From positions 354,898-418,897 of the forward strand of contig JAULAW010000016.1 of the NCBI GenBank assembly GCA_032654645.1: 64,000 nt of DNA, read 5' to 3'. The translations under genes were made by a program, and so were the position numbers. The stretch's first letter is position 1. Each line of letters begins with the position of its first letter. Origin of the DNA: CAITJF01 sp032654645 (GTDB lineage: Bacteria > Pseudomonadota > Gammaproteobacteria > Burkholderiales > Gallionellaceae). Shown here piece by piece: positions 8,338 to 18,439 of this stretch. Below the pieces are notes generated by a model, which did no database searches, was not told where the DNA came from, and saw only the letters and a program-made list of their open reading frames with translations.

Positions 8338-8640
8338 TTAGCACACGAGTTGCAGATTCGCTGGAGCGAAATATTCGGTGTTGCCTGCCACAGTGTATGC
8401 GGCCTTTGAACTGAGGTCGTTCTTCGCCACGCGCCAGTTGCACGTCGACTTATCCGCAGCAGCCTGTTGCAGTTGCGCAGGCGCCGTGTAGTAGCCGCTT
8501 ATGTCCACATTTCGGGTGAAGCTGGGATTCATGCCGGAATAAATTACGTCCAGGTCGTTGGTTGAAAAAGCCGCGTCTGCCTGAGCAGCCGATGTTGCCA
8601 AAACGCCAGTGATGATGCTTGCCAAGATACGTGTTTTCAT
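8338..8640 (-). CDS. Small secreted protein, function unknown
   Basis: 100 aa from the ATG at 8638-8640, preceded by a good AGGAG site; an upstream in-frame ATG at 8715 lacks one. A clear signal peptide (TRILASIITGVLATSAAQA) precedes a 75-residue mature part with two cysteines (CNWRV and the C-terminal LQLVC) that could pair. No family recognised. It is a single-gene unit: an intrinsic terminator follows it and paired inverted repeats lie about 165 bases before it. Confidence 0.7.
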   Translation of the reverse strand: MKTRILASIITGVLATSAAQADAAFSTNDLDVIYSGMNPSFTRNVDISGYYTAPAQLQQAAADKSTCNWRVAKNDLSSKAAYTVAGNTEYFAPANLQLVC

Positions 8641-8803
8641 GATGAATCTCCTTATATAAATTAAATAAAACCGGGTTAAATTCCCTGCAACCGTAGCGAG
8701 GGGGTTCACCTGCAAATCGCGTAGTTTGATTAGCAGGCGATTGATTGAGTATTAGCACAAGCCGTGCCATGTATTACCGTGTTGATGTACAACGATAAAA
8801 TAT

Positions 8804-8856
8804 TTTACGCATGGCGTAAACGTTCACTATAAACGGTTATATGTTTACAGTGAACG
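8804..8856. promoter_or_regulatory. Two adjacent inverted repeats with GTAAAC-like cores
   Basis: TTTACGC-ATG-GCGTAAA (8804-8820) is followed at once by CGTTCACTATAAAC ... GTTTACAGTGAACG (8821-8856, one mismatch). A further CGTAAAC occurs at about 8869. The block sits between the moxR stop and the small secreted protein gene. It could be a double operator for the latter or a structured 3' end for moxR; no T-run supports a classical terminator. Confidence 0.4.
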
Positions 8857-8876
8857 TAATAAAACAGACGTAAACA

Positions 8877-9809
8877 CTATGGAATGGGTACAGCTTCGAT
8901 CAACTCACTGGTGAGTTTGTCACTATTTGATGTTTGCACACCCTGCACGCTTTGCAGACGGTGGCTGGCCACGCCCGGCAATACTGCCTGCACATCTTCC
9001 GGGATAACTGCGCCGCGCCCATCCAGCAGTGCCCAAGCGCGCGCCGCAGCGAGCAGCGACAGGCCGGCGCGTGGCGACAAGCCATGCACATAGCGCGCCG
9101 ATTCGCGCGTATGGCGCAAGATGGCTTGCACGTAGTCGAGCAGGGCGGGGGAAATAAACACCGCTTTCACTTGCTGTTGCAAAGCGAGCAGTTCCGCTGC
9201 TTCCATTTGCGGCGAGAGTTTGGCCACGATCTCGCGCCGTTCCACACCGGAGAGCAGGCCGCGTTCCGCCTGTGCATCGGGATAGCCAAGCTGGATGCGC
9301 ATCAGGAAACGGTCGAGCTGCGATTCCGGCAGTGAAAAAGTGCCGATCTGGTATGTGGGGTTTTGCGTGGCAATCACGAAGAACGGTGTGGGCAGCGGAC
9401 GCGTGACGCCCTCGATGGTCACCTGCTGTTCCTCCATCGCTTCCAGCAGCGCGCTCTGCGTCTTCGGAGTGGCGCGGTTGATCTCGTCGGCCAGGATCAT
9501 CTGCGCGAAAATCGGGCCGGAGTGGAATTTGAATTCGCCGGCCATTGAATCAGTGTTGGGGCGCTGGTACACCGACACGCCGAGAATGTCGGCGGGCAAC
9601 ATATCACTAGTGAACTGGATGCGTTGGAACTGCAAGCCGAGCGAGCGTGCCAGCACATGCGCCAGCGTGGTCTTGCCCACGCCGGGCAGATCTTCGATCA
9701 ACAGGTGCCCGCGCGCCAACAGGCAGGCCAGCGCGAGTCTGATCTGGTGCGGCTTGCCGAGGATGACCTGCTCGGCCTGGGCGATAACGTTATGCAGCGA
9801 GTTGCTCAT
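8877..9809 (-). CDS. MoxR-family AAA+ ATPase
   Basis: 310 aa, the normal size for MoxR chaperone-like ATPases. Walker A EDLPGVGKTTLAH (about 38-50), Walker B MILADEINRA, sensor 1 VIATQNP and the C-terminal lid segment LSPRAGLSLL are all present. MoxR ATPases usually sit upstream of DUF58 (von Willebrand-like) and transglutaminase genes. Neither is present here: the 3' side holds only inverted repeats and an unrelated small gene, and the 5' side holds a protease-gene relic. It therefore looks like an orphan copy, perhaps left by rearrangement. Partner and function cannot be inferred. Confidence 0.9.
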   Translation of the reverse strand: MSNSLHNVIAQAEQVILGKPHQIRLALACLLARGHLLIEDLPGVGKTTLAHVLARSLGLQFQRIQFTSDMLPADILGVSVYQRPNTDSMAGEFKFHSGPIFAQMILADEINRATPKTQSALLEAMEEQQVTIEGVTRPLPTPFFVIATQNPTYQIGTFSLPESQLDRFLMRIQLGYPDAQAERGLLSGVERREIVAKLSPQMEAAELLALQQQVKAVFISPALLDYVQAILRHTRESARYVHGLSPRAGLSLLAAARAWALLDGRGAVIPEDVQAVLPGVASHRLQSVQGVQTSNSDKLTSELIEAVPIP

Positions 9810-9914
9810 GGTGTGTTCAATGAATGCGCGGAATGTAACAAAACTTGCGCCTGGCTGCCAACACTATAGAGGGGCTAACTGGATATGGCCAAGGTAAATC
9901 TGTTCTCGTAAATT

Positions 9915-10060
9915 TGTTCTTGGAGAAAATGCAGATATTACTTGGCGCAAAACCGATGGAAGACATGGACATAATTATTGAGTCAGCCAAATTATTGAGC
10001 CGGCCAAATTGTGAGTGAGCGTTAATCCATTAAGCCAGACATTCCGCTATTGCTGGCCAA
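9915..10060 (+). pseudogene. Relic of the 3' end of a clan AA aspartic protease gene
   Basis: The translated segment LLGAKPMEDMDIIIESAK matches LLGAIPMEDMDLIIEPAR of the intact gene at 24188-24574. The next stretch reads as VSVNPLSQTFRYC against VSVNPFSPNIPLS, in a shifted frame. Frameshifts and stops (for example after NCE) break it, and the 5' half is missing. It is a decayed, diverged second copy, not a recent duplicate. Confidence 0.7.
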
Positions 10061-10160
10061 GTAGCGTAGCCCGGATGCAGGCCGCAGGCCGGAATCCGGG
10101 GTGTTGTGGCCTGCCGAAGGCTGCCCCGGATTCCATTGCATTTCATCCGGGCTACGCTTG
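10061..10160. repeat. Long palindromic repeat, copy 1
   Basis: Outer arms GTAGCGTAGCCCGGATG (10061-10077) and CATCCGGGCTACGCTTG (10144-10160) enclose two further pairs of inverted GGCC/CCGGAATCCGGGG-type segments. A second copy lacking the left outer arm is at 12412-12496. It lies between the protease relic and the VapBC-like genes. Confidence 0.75.
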
Positions 10161-10214
10161 CTGGGGGAAAGCTGGAGAGGGTTTGGGGCAAACGAATCGC
10201 TGCGCGAATTCACG

Positions 10215-10610
10215 TTACAGAAGCTGCACGCAGGGCAACGATTTCATGCGCTGGTCGAAGGTAAGCGTGTGGCTGCAACCGGCGTGGCTGGCTTTGGCGA
10301 CGATCAGGCAATCGGGGAAATCCGCAGCAGCGGTTTCAAAACTGTTCAGCGCGTTGCGCACGGCGAGCGGCGATTCAAAGGCGATGCAACTATTGTCAAA
10401 CAGGGCGCGCACGGTGCGCGCGATGTCGGTGCGTTCCAGCTCGTAGCTGCGCGACAGCGTCCAACACAATTCAGCCAGCACGATGTCGGACACGAACAAT
10501 CCGCCGTGTTCCTCTCCGTGTGCGTCGAACACTGCTTTTGCGCGGCGTGCCTGCGCCTCGTTGTCGCGGGTAACGAGCCGCACCAGGACGTTGGTGTCAA
10601 GCGCAATCAT
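10215..10610 (-). CDS. VapC-like PIN-domain toxin
   Basis: 131 aa, typical of VapC ribonucleases. PIN-domain acidic residues are visible: ALDTNVLVRL (first Asp at about residue 4), SDIVLAELCW (Glu near 46), ADFPDCLIVAKA (Asp near 99) and TFDQRM (Asp near 118). VapC proteins cleave RNA, often initiator tRNA or rRNA, and are held inactive by a cognate VapB. The start overlaps the end of the AbrB-type gene by 4 bases, the usual antitoxin-toxin arrangement. Confidence 0.88.
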   Translation of the reverse strand: MIALDTNVLVRLVTRDNEAQARRAKAVFDAHGEEHGGLFVSDIVLAELCWTLSRSYELERTDIARTVRALFDNSCIAFESPLAVRNALNSFETAAADFPDCLIVAKASHAGCSHTLTFDQRMKSLPCVQLL

Positions 10611-10864
10611 TTGCGCGAACGTTGGTTGCGCGCTTTCGTCGCCGCGACGATACCTTCATCCATCGCCTTGATGCCGAGCGACTTGATTCCGGGGCGATGC
10701 ACTAGGCCGAACAGATTGTCGGAGCCGCGCACCAGCACGCGCACCCGCAAGCTGCCATCCTTCTCCACCTCGAAATCGAGCTTGCTGCCGGTCGCAATGT
10801 GGAGCTGGTCACGTATATGTTTGGGGACGGTTACTTGTCCCTTGTCAGTCACTGTCGCAAGCAA
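10607..10864 (-). CDS. AbrB/MazE-like antitoxin
   Basis: 85 aa with an N-terminal swapped-hairpin AbrB DNA-binding domain (TVTDKGQVTVPKHIRDQL, residues about 4-21; GSKLDFEVEKDGSLRVRV). The basic C-terminal tail (TKARNQRSRK) would be the toxin-binding part. It overlaps the PIN gene by 4 bases and would repress the operon and neutralise the toxin (family knowledge). The AGGAGGT ribosome-binding site is strong, fitting an excess of antitoxin. Confidence 0.87.
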   Translation of the reverse strand: MLATVTDKGQVTVPKHIRDQLHIATGSKLDFEVEKDGSLRVRVLVRGSDNLFGLVHRPGIKSLGIKAMDEGIVAATKARNQRSRK

Positions 10865-11029
10865 TTTACCTCCTAGTATTTCTCGTTAATTCCGATTTAT
10901 TTTTTCATGTAAGGAATTTTATGTCAATCTGAATATGTTATGTGAGCAAGGAATGGCCTGTGATGTCCTGTCACTTCTGGAGTGCGCTAAGCAAAAGACT
11001 GATGGGCGTGTTAAACCCAGAATGTCCAT

Positions 11030-11190
11030 TAGACCGAAAACAGCGTCATTCCCGCGCAGGCGGGAATCCAAGTGGTTGAATAATCCCCGCGTAGCGGGAC
11101 AAAACCGGGGTCTTGCCCGCGCACCCGCAAGGGGTAGGCCGTGGTTGTAAAGCCAATAAATTGGCAACAACCACGCACTCGCGGAGTGTT
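11030..11190. repeat. Compound of two palindromic repeats at the intron 3' flank
   Basis: Positions about 11040-11066 hold a CATTCCCGCGCAGGCGGGAA hairpin. Positions about 11125-11187 hold a copy of the GTGGTTGTTGCC...GGC...ACAACCAC hairpin family also found at 16040-16105 and 44650-44715. The group II intron 3' end falls right beside it. Between the antitoxin start (10864) and here no gene is supported. Confidence 0.7.
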
Positions 11191-11237
11191 TGTCCGCTGA
11201 TAGGGGTAGAGAAAGGCTCTCGCCCTCCCCTCCCTCC

Positions 11238-11270
11238 GAACCGTACGTGCGGTTCTCCCGCATACGGCTC
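11238..11270 (-). ncRNA. Group II intron domain V
   Basis: The minus strand reads GAGCCGTATGCGG, a short GAGAA turn and CCGCACGTACGGTTC, folding into the 34-base domain V hairpin with its catalytic AGC-like triad region and two-base bulge. The characteristic CGTACGGTTC 3' arm is intact. Confidence 0.85.
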
Positions 11271-11287
11271 TCCAGTCGGTGGTTTCC

Positions 11288-12280
11288 TCATCGGGATTGT
11301 CTCGCGTTAAGCCACGCTGTGTGCATGGCGAACAGCCCGGCTTCCGCGAAGAATGCATTTGGCCAGCGTTGATGATCTGCATGGCACCGACCAAAGCCGG
11401 GGCGCTTTTCCTGCTTGCGTAACACCGCGCGCAGGCGGCGGCGAATCTGCGCATCCAACGTGCTGAACGTCCGTTCGTGCGCGTGTTTGAAATACGCAAA
11501 CCAGCCTTTGAGCATCGGGTTGATGTCGCTCACTATGCGCGCAAGGCTGTCGCCCCGCGTGCGCCGCGTCTTCTCCAGAATCTTTTCCTTCAAGCGTTGC
11601 AGGCTCTTCTTCCGAACGTAGCGCCGACCAGCCTCAAACCGGTAGCCGAGAAAGGTGAAACCTTCTCCCGGCTGCCAGCAGTCGCCGATATGCGTCTTGT
11701 CAGGATGCAGGGTGAGGCCGTTTTCCTGCACCCAAGCACGCACCTTTTCCAGTGCTGTGCCCGCATCGCTGCGGCTGCGGCACAGGATGACGAAGTCGTC
11801 GGCGTACCGCACCATGCGATAGCCGTTCTCTTCCATCAGCACGTCCAATGGGTGCAAGTAGATGTTGGCCAGCAACGGGCTGATGACCGCGCCTTGCGGC
11901 GTGCCGCCCGCCGGTGTCCAACTGCGGCCTTCCCGCATGATGTCCTGTTTGAGGAATTTCGCGACCAGTTCCAGCGCTGCGCCATCGCTGATGCGTTCTT
12001 CCACGCGCCGCATGAGTCGCCCGTGCGGGATGCTGTCGAAGTAGCCCGCAAGGTCGGCATCCACCGCGAAGGTGCGGCCTTCCTTGAGCAGCCCGCCCAC
12101 TTCCCGCAAGGCTTCCTTGCATCCGCGTCCCGGTCTGAAGCCGTAGCTCGTTTCCCGGAATTGCGCTTCAAAGATCGGTTCCAGTACAAATTTCAGCGCC
12201 GTCTGGACGATGCGGTCTTTGACCGTGGGTATCCCCAGCGGCCTCGTCTTGCCATCGCCTTTCGGTATTTCTACCTTCGG
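11288..12280 (-). pseudogene. Group II intron reverse transcriptase/maturase, 5'-truncated
   Basis: The frame is open from 12280 (in-frame TAG at 12281-12283) and begins inside the RT domain at VEIPKGDGKTRPLGIPTVKD. The next regions are intact: GFRPGRGCKEAL, FAVDADLAGYFDSIPH, GTPQGAVISPLLANIYLHPL and the catalytic MVRYADDFVILC. A maturase domain X follows with NPMLKGWFAYFKHA and RWPNAFFAEAGLF. No HNH endonuclease follows, as in group IIC proteins. About 90 N-terminal residues are missing and no conventional start remains; the first ATG is at 12109. It cannot make a complete intron protein. Confidence 0.85.
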
Positions 12281-12411
12281 CTACAGGGCTTGGCTACCCT
12301 GACACGGACTTCCACCGTGCTGTTTGTACGCCTTCACGGGCGCACGATTCCGGCCTACGCGGGAATGACAGCGCTAATGGTTTATCCGGGTTAAAGCAAG
12401 ACCTGACCCCG

Positions 12412-12496
12412 CCAAGTGCAGGCCGAAATCCGGGGTGTTGTGTACCTGCCGAAGGTTGCCCCGGATTCCATTGCATTTCATCCGGGCTACGCTTGC
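12412..12496. repeat. Long palindromic repeat, copy 2
   Basis: About 85 bases match the copy at 10061-10160, including CCGGGGTGTTGTG, CCCCGGATTCCATTGCA and CATCCGGGCTACGCTTGCT, with the left outer arm missing. Both copies flank the VapBC/intron segment in direct orientation. Confidence 0.75.
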
Positions 12497-12582
12497 TCAA
12501 GCTGGCTAAGATGGACGTACCGCTGAATACCCGCTGGTCACGCACTTTGCCTAAAGCCGCAAAGCTCACTACTGCCACGGTG

Positions 12583-12882
12583 TCAAAGAATACGGCTGGG
12601 CGGTACATGGAACATTTGACAATAATGAGCGTGTGTACTGTTTGATGTTGTACCAACCATGTCGCAGCTCACCTTCACATCCGCGCCGCTTTTGATGCCC
12701 TCCTGACGCGCATTGTTAAATAGCGTGTGTGCTATGGCTGGATCACCGTAGTTTCCGCGCCCAATAGCGAGAGCCATACCACTGCTTAGTTGATTTGACT
12801 CCTTCGAGACAACCTTGCAGCCATCAGCCGCGCCGGTGAGATAGAGGAGGAAAACTGAATTGCCATGACCGATGCCGAACAG
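12583..12882 (-). other. Possible remnant of a small secreted protein gene
   Basis: A 99-codon frame (first ATG at 12775-12777, giving 64 aa) with a hydrophobic stretch SVFLLYLTGAADGC that resembles a lipoprotein signal, followed by KVVSKESNQLSSGMALAIG. No family recognised and no convincing start; an in-frame stop lies directly before it. It may be a decayed gene or chance. The rest of 12883-13360 shows no supportable gene. Confidence 0.25.
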
Positions 12883-13362
12883 TTATTCGCCAGACCCACC
12901 GGTCTGTGCTATTAGAAATAGTGAGGAATGCATATTTTCGATAAGCAATTGATTCATTGAGGCCCACCGAATTTATTAGCCCGCATATGCATAATAGTTA
13001 CAGACTGAAGGGGTTTGTATGATGCCAAGTATTTTAACCACCACAAGGAGTTACATTTATGGGGTCATCAGCAGTCAGAATCAAAAGTGTCAGCAACACA
13101 TTATGTTTTTGCATTTCACATCTCCTGTTCAAAATCCAAAATCACTTTGATCTTCAATTCGCCCACTCTGCTTGGGCTTGACCAATGGCCTGCCCGGCCT
13201 TTTTTGTGCACGCCTCACGCCAACCGCAGTTTCATACTTACGCCGGTGATTGCCCTTGCCTGCCTCATTTAGTCGTAACGCAGTATACAGCGGGGGTACA
13301 GTTTGCGTAGCTGTGGGTGCCGCAACAGGTAGCAGGCGGGCAAGCAAAAAGTGCATTTAGTT

Positions 13363-13392
13363 TTGTCTCGACCAAGGTCGGCATGTTAAAAT
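13363..13392 (+). promoter_or_regulatory. Candidate gyrA promoter
   Basis: TTGTCT (13363-13368), an 18-base spacer and TAAAAT (13387-13392) with a TG just before it, 43 bases upstream of the gyrA start. Confidence 0.45.
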
Positions 13393-13434
13393 CACGGGCT
13401 GATTTATAAGCATTCATTTAGGGCACCACCATCT

Positions 13435-16002
13435 ATGGAACAACAATTCGCCAAGGAAACCCTGCCGGTCAGTCTGGAAGAGGAGATGCGCAAGTCGTAT
13501 CTCGACTACGCCATGAGCGTGATCGTCGGGCGCGCGCTGCCTGATGCGCGCGACGGTCTCAAGCCGGTGCATCGCCGCGTGCTGTTCGCCATGCACGAAC
13601 TGTCCAACGACTGGAACAAGGCTTACAAGAAGTCGGCGCGTATCGTCGGCGACGTAATCGGTAAATACCATCCGCACGGTGACACGGCGGTGTATGACAC
13701 CATCGTGCGCATGGCGCAGGATTTCTCGCTGCGTTACCCGCTGGTGGACGGGCAGGGCAACTTTGGCTCGGTGGACGGCGACAATGCGGCGGCGATGCGT
13801 TACACCGAAATCCGCATGGCGCGCATTGCGCACGAATTGCTCGCCGACCTGGACAAGGAGACCGTGGATTTCGGGCCGAACTATGATGGTTCCGAGCACG
13901 AACCGCTGGTGCTCCCGGCGCGCTTCCCCAACCTGCTGGTGAACGGCTCTTCAGGCATTGCGGTGGGCATGGCGACCAATATTCCGCCGCACAATCTGAA
14001 TGAAGTGGTGAATGCCTGCCTGGCGCTGCTGAAAAACCCCGAGATGGATATCGAGCAGTTGATCGAGCTGGTTCCCGCGCCGGATTTCCCCACTGCCGGT
14101 TTTATTTATGGCACGGCGGGCATCAAGGAGGGCTACCGCACCGGGCGTGGGCGCGTGATCATGCGCGCGCGCTGCCACTTTGAGGACATGGAAAAAGGTA
14201 ATCGCCAGTCCATCATCATTGATGAACTGCCGTATCAGGTGAACAAAGCCAACTTGCTGATTAAGATCGGCGAGCTGGTGCGCGACAAGCGCATCGAGGG
14301 CATTTCCGAAATCCGCGATGAATCGGACAAGTCCGGGATGCGCGCGGTAATCGAGCTGAAGCGCGGCGAGAATGCCGATGTGATTCTCAACCAGCTCTAT
14401 AAAGAAACCCAGTTGCAGGACAGCTTTGGCATGAACATGGTGGCCTTGCTCGATGGCCGCCCGCTGTTGCTCAACCTGAAACAGTTCCTTGACGCCTTTC
14501 TGCGCCATCGCCGCGAGGTGGTGACGCGCCGCACCGTATTCGAGCTGCGCAAGGCGCGTGAACGCGGGCATATCCTGGAGGGCCTGGCGGTTGCGCTGTC
14601 CAACGTGGATGAGATTATCGCGCTGATCAAGGCGGCGGCCACACCGGCTATCGCCAAGCAGGAATTGATGGCGCACTCATGGCGCTCTTCGCTGGTGGAA
14701 GACATGCTGTGCCGGGTAAGCGATGCGGCGCGTCCGGAAAACCTGTTGCCTGAATTTGGCCTGGTTGGACAGGGCACACAGCGCGCTTACAAGCTGTCCG
14801 ACGTGCAGGCGCAAGCCATTCTGGAACTGCGTTTGCAGCGCCTGACCGGGCTGGAGCAAGACAAGATTGTCGGCGAATACCGCGAGGTGATGGAAAAGAT
14901 CACCGACCTGCTCGATATCCTGGCGAAGCCCGCGCGCATTACGCAAATCATCGGTGATGAACTGGTCGCGATTAAGTCGCAATATGGCGACAAGCGCCGC
15001 AGCGAGATCATCACGCACACGCAAGACATGAGCATGGAAGACCTGATCGCGCCGGAAGACGTGGTGGTCACGCTGTCGCACGGCGGCTACATGAAGGCGC
15101 AGAAGCTGGACGAATACCGCGCGCAGAAGCGCGGCGGGCGCGGCAAGCAGGCGGCCAGCACCAAGGAAGACGATTTCGTCGATAACCTGTTCATCGCCAA
15201 TACGCATGACTACATCCTGTGCTTCTCCAGCCGTGGCCGGGTGTACTGGATCAAGGTATATGACGTTCCGCAGGGTACACGCACCAGCCGCGGCAAGCCG
15301 ATCGTCAACCTGTTGCCGCTTGAAGACGGCGAAAAAATCAACGCAATCCTGCCGGTGAAAATATTCAGTGATGACCAGTTTGTATTTTTCGCCACCGCCA
15401 ACGGCACGGTGAAAAAGACCGCGCTGTCGGATTTCGCCAACCCGCGCAAGGCTGGTATTATCGCCATCAACCTGGATGAGGGCGATTACCTGATCGGTGT
15501 GGCGCTGACCGACGGCAAGCATGACGTGATGCTGTTCTCCGATGGCGGCAAGGCAGTGCGTTTCGACGAAAACGATGTGCGCTCCATGGGGCGCGCGTCG
15601 CGCGGCGTGCGTGGCATGAAGCTGGCCGCGAAACAGCATGTAATCGCGCTGCTGGTGGCGGGAGACGAGAGCCAGGCCGTGCTGACCGCGACCGAAAACG
15701 GCTACGGCAAGCGCACTCCGATTGCGGAATACACCCGCCACGGGCGCGGCACGCAGGGCATGATCGCGATCCAAACCTCTGCGCGTAACGGCAAGGTGGT
15801 GGCGGCGACACTGGTGAATCAGGAGGACGAGATCATGCTGATCGGCACCAATGGCGTGCTGATCCGCACCCGCGTCAGGGAAATCCGCGAGATGAGCCGT
15901 TCGACGCAAGGGGTAACACTGATTAATCTGGGCAAAGATGACAAGCTGGCCGGTTTGAGCCGCATCGCCGATCCTGATTCAGAAGAAGAGGCAGAGGGAT
16001 AA
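13435..16002 (+). CDS. gyrA: DNA gyrase subunit A
   Basis: 855 aa, normal length. GyrA cuts and rejoins DNA in the GyrA2GyrB2 enzyme that introduces negative supercoils. The catalytic tyrosine is in AAAMRYTEIRM. The quinolone-determining segment reads HPHGDTAVYDTIVRM, so the residue matching E. coli Ser83 is Thr and the one matching Asp87 is Asp; Thr is a natural variant in many species. The C-terminal pinwheel begins after the GyrA box QKRGGRG and shows repeated blades. The ATG start (MEQQFAKETLPVSLEEEM) is the usual one. It is followed by serC, as in many betaproteobacteria. Confidence 0.98.
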   Translation: MEQQFAKETLPVSLEEEMRKSYLDYAMSVIVGRALPDARDGLKPVHRRVLFAMHELSNDWNKAYKKSARIVGDVIGKYHPHGDTAVYDTIVRMAQDFSLRYPLVDGQGNFGSVDGDNAAAMRYTEIRMARIAHELLADLDKETVDFGPNYDGSEHEPLVLPARFPNLLVNGSSGIAVGMATNIPPHNLNEVVNACLALLKNPEMDIEQLIELVPAPDFPTAGFIYGTAGIKEGYRTGRGRVIMRARCHFEDMEKGNRQSIIIDELPYQVNKANLLIKIGELVRDKRIEGISEIRDESDKSGMRAVIELKRGENADVILNQLYKETQLQDSFGMNMVALLDGRPLLLNLKQFLDAFLRHRREVVTRRTVFELRKARERGHILEGLAVALSNVDEIIALIKAAATPAIAKQELMAHSWRSSLVEDMLCRVSDAARPENLLPEFGLVGQGTQRAYKLSDVQAQAILELRLQRLTGLEQDKIVGEYREVMEKITDLLDILAKPARITQIIGDELVAIKSQYGDKRRSEIITHTQDMSMEDLIAPEDVVVTLSHGGYMKAQKLDEYRAQKRGGRGKQAASTKEDDFVDNLFIANTHDYILCFSSRGRVYWIKVYDVPQGTRTSRGKPIVNLLPLEDGEKINAILPVKIFSDDQFVFFATANGTVKKTALSDFANPRKAGIIAINLDEGDYLIGVALTDGKHDVMLFSDGGKAVRFDENDVRSMGRASRGVRGMKLAAKQHVIALLVAGDESQAVLTATENGYGKRTPIAEYTRHGRGTQGMIAIQTSARNGKVVAATLVNQEDEIMLIGTNGVLIRTRVREIREMSRSTQGVTLINLGKDDKLAGLSRIADPDSEEEAEG

Positions 16003-16004
16003 AT

Positions 16005-16110
16005 GTAGGTCGGGCTACGCCCGCCATGGTGGGCAGTGCGTGGTTGTTGCCGCTTTAGCGGCTTTACAAACACGGCCTACCTCTTGCGGGTGCAGCCCAC
16101 CCTACGGTTA
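16005..16110. repeat. Palindromic repeat between gyrA and serC
   Basis: Nested inverted repeats: GTAGG...CCTAC outer arms, GGGCAGTGCGTGGTTGTTGCC and GGCTTTACAAACACGG inner arms around CGCTTTAGCGG. Related copies occur at about 11125-11187 (opposite orientation) and 44650-44715. It may act as the gyrA 3' structure. Confidence 0.8.
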
Positions 16111-16140
16111 CTATTTTTTGAAAACTGGGAGTAATAAAAC

Positions 16141-17215
<1,075 letters not shown>

Positions 17216-17223
<8 letters not shown>

Positions 17224-18400
17224 AACTTTCCAAATTCTGACGCTGAACAAAATTTCCGCTGAGGGACTGAAGCGTCTCCCGGCAGCGCGTTACCTGACAG
17301 GCACTGAGATCGCGGAGCCGGATGCGATTCTGGTGCGCTCGCACAATATGCTTGAAATGCATATTCCCGCCAGCGTGAAGGCAATCGCCCGCGCCGGCGC
17401 CGGCACCAACAACGTGCCGGTAAAGAAAATGAGCGAGCGTGGCGTGCCGGTGTTCAACGCGGCGGGGGCGAATGCCAATGCGGTAAAGGAGTTGGTAGTT
17501 GCCGGCATGTTGCTGGCGGCACGCAACATCGTACCCGCGCTGCATTTCACCGCGAGTTTAAGCGGCGATGACGCCACGTTGCACAAGCTGGTTGAGGATG
17601 GCAAGAAACACTACGCGGGCATCGAGCTGCGCGGGCGCACGCTGGGTATCATCGGGCTGGGCGCGATAGGCCGCCTGGTGGCGGATACCGCGCTGGGTTT
17701 GGGGATGCACGTGTATGGCTATGATCCGGAGCTAACCGTGGATGCCGCATGGAGCTTATCTTCGCAAGTGAAGAAGGCGCACAGCGTGGAAGAATTGCTC
17801 AAGCACAGCGATTTCGTCACCCTGCATGTGCCGCTGCTGGATGCGACGCGCGGCCTGATTAACGCCAAGCGCGTACAGGCGATGAAGCCGGGCAGCGTGC
17901 TGCTGAATTTTTCGCGTGATGCCATCGTCGAGGAAGACGCGATATTGGCGGGATTGTCCGCCAAGCATTTGCGTTATTACGTATGCGATTTTCCCGCGCA
18001 AAAATTACAGGGGCAGGCCCACGTGGTTGCCTTGCCGCATCTCGGTGCATCCACCGAAGAGGCGGAAGAAAACTGTGCCGTGATGGTGGCGGACCAAGTG
18101 CGCGATTATCTGGAGCATGGCAATCTGTCCAACACAGTGAATTTTCCGAATATTTCGATGCCGCGCGAATCGGTTTATCGCCTGGCAATAGCCAATGCCA
18201 ACGTGCCAAATATGCTGGGCCAGATTTCTACCACGCTGGCCGCCGCAGGCATCAACATCCACAACATGATGAACAAGTCGCGCGGTGACATGGCCTATAC
18301 CCTGGTGGATACCGATAGTGCAACACCACCTGCGCTCATTACGCAAATCGCCGCCATTCCAGGCGTGCTAATGGTGCGTGACCTGCCGCTGGAAACGTAA
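17216..18400 (+). CDS. serA: D-3-phosphoglycerate dehydrogenase
   Basis: 394 aa from the ATG at 17216 (MAKTFQILTLNKIS); the frame opens earlier inside serC, but that start lacks support. SerA oxidises 3-phosphoglycerate with NAD, the first step of serine synthesis. The Rossmann motif GLGAIGRLVADTALG, the catalytic region NFSRDAIVEEDAI and the HLGASTEEAEENCA segment with catalytic His are visible. A C-terminal ACT domain (about 320-394, NMLGQISTTLAAAGINIHNM) suggests serine feedback control. This is the short form of SerA that lacks the extra allosteric domain. The 8-base overlap with serC indicates an operon. Confidence 0.95.
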
Positions 18401-18439
18401 CGGGCATGGCAAACATGTCACCCATGATGATGAACTCGT

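Larger units (their letters stand above)
11201..12345 (-). mobile_element. Group II intron with a large internal deletion
   Basis: On the minus strand a GTGCGCCCG 5' end (12345) starts a 60-base stretch able to form domain I-like stems (CACGG...CCGTG, CAGGG...CCCTG). It then jumps directly into the middle of the reverse-transcriptase gene. Domain V is intact at 11238-11270 and the 3' end reads CTACCCCTAT near 11201. Most of domains I-III and the first ~90 RT codons are missing, so self-splicing is unlikely. The 5' flank is a hairpin of the CCCGC repeat type; insertion after hairpins is known for group IIC introns. The 5' boundary is inferred. Confidence 0.75.

Noticed and set aside
13185..13207. 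GGCC-TGCCC-GGCC followed by TTTTTT as a terminator
   Set aside because: The stem is only 4 bp and no gene upstream would need it; too weak to list.
13015..13272. 85-codon frame upstream of gyrA
   Set aside because: No ribosome-binding site or family features; odd composition.
13650..13720. Thr at the GyrA Ser83-equivalent as a resistance mutation
   Set aside because: Thr is a natural residue at this position in many species; no inference on resistance is justified.
14677..15909. Long open frame antisense to gyrA
   Set aside because: Composition is His/Gln/Arg-rich shadow of a high-GC gene; gyrA on the other strand is certain.
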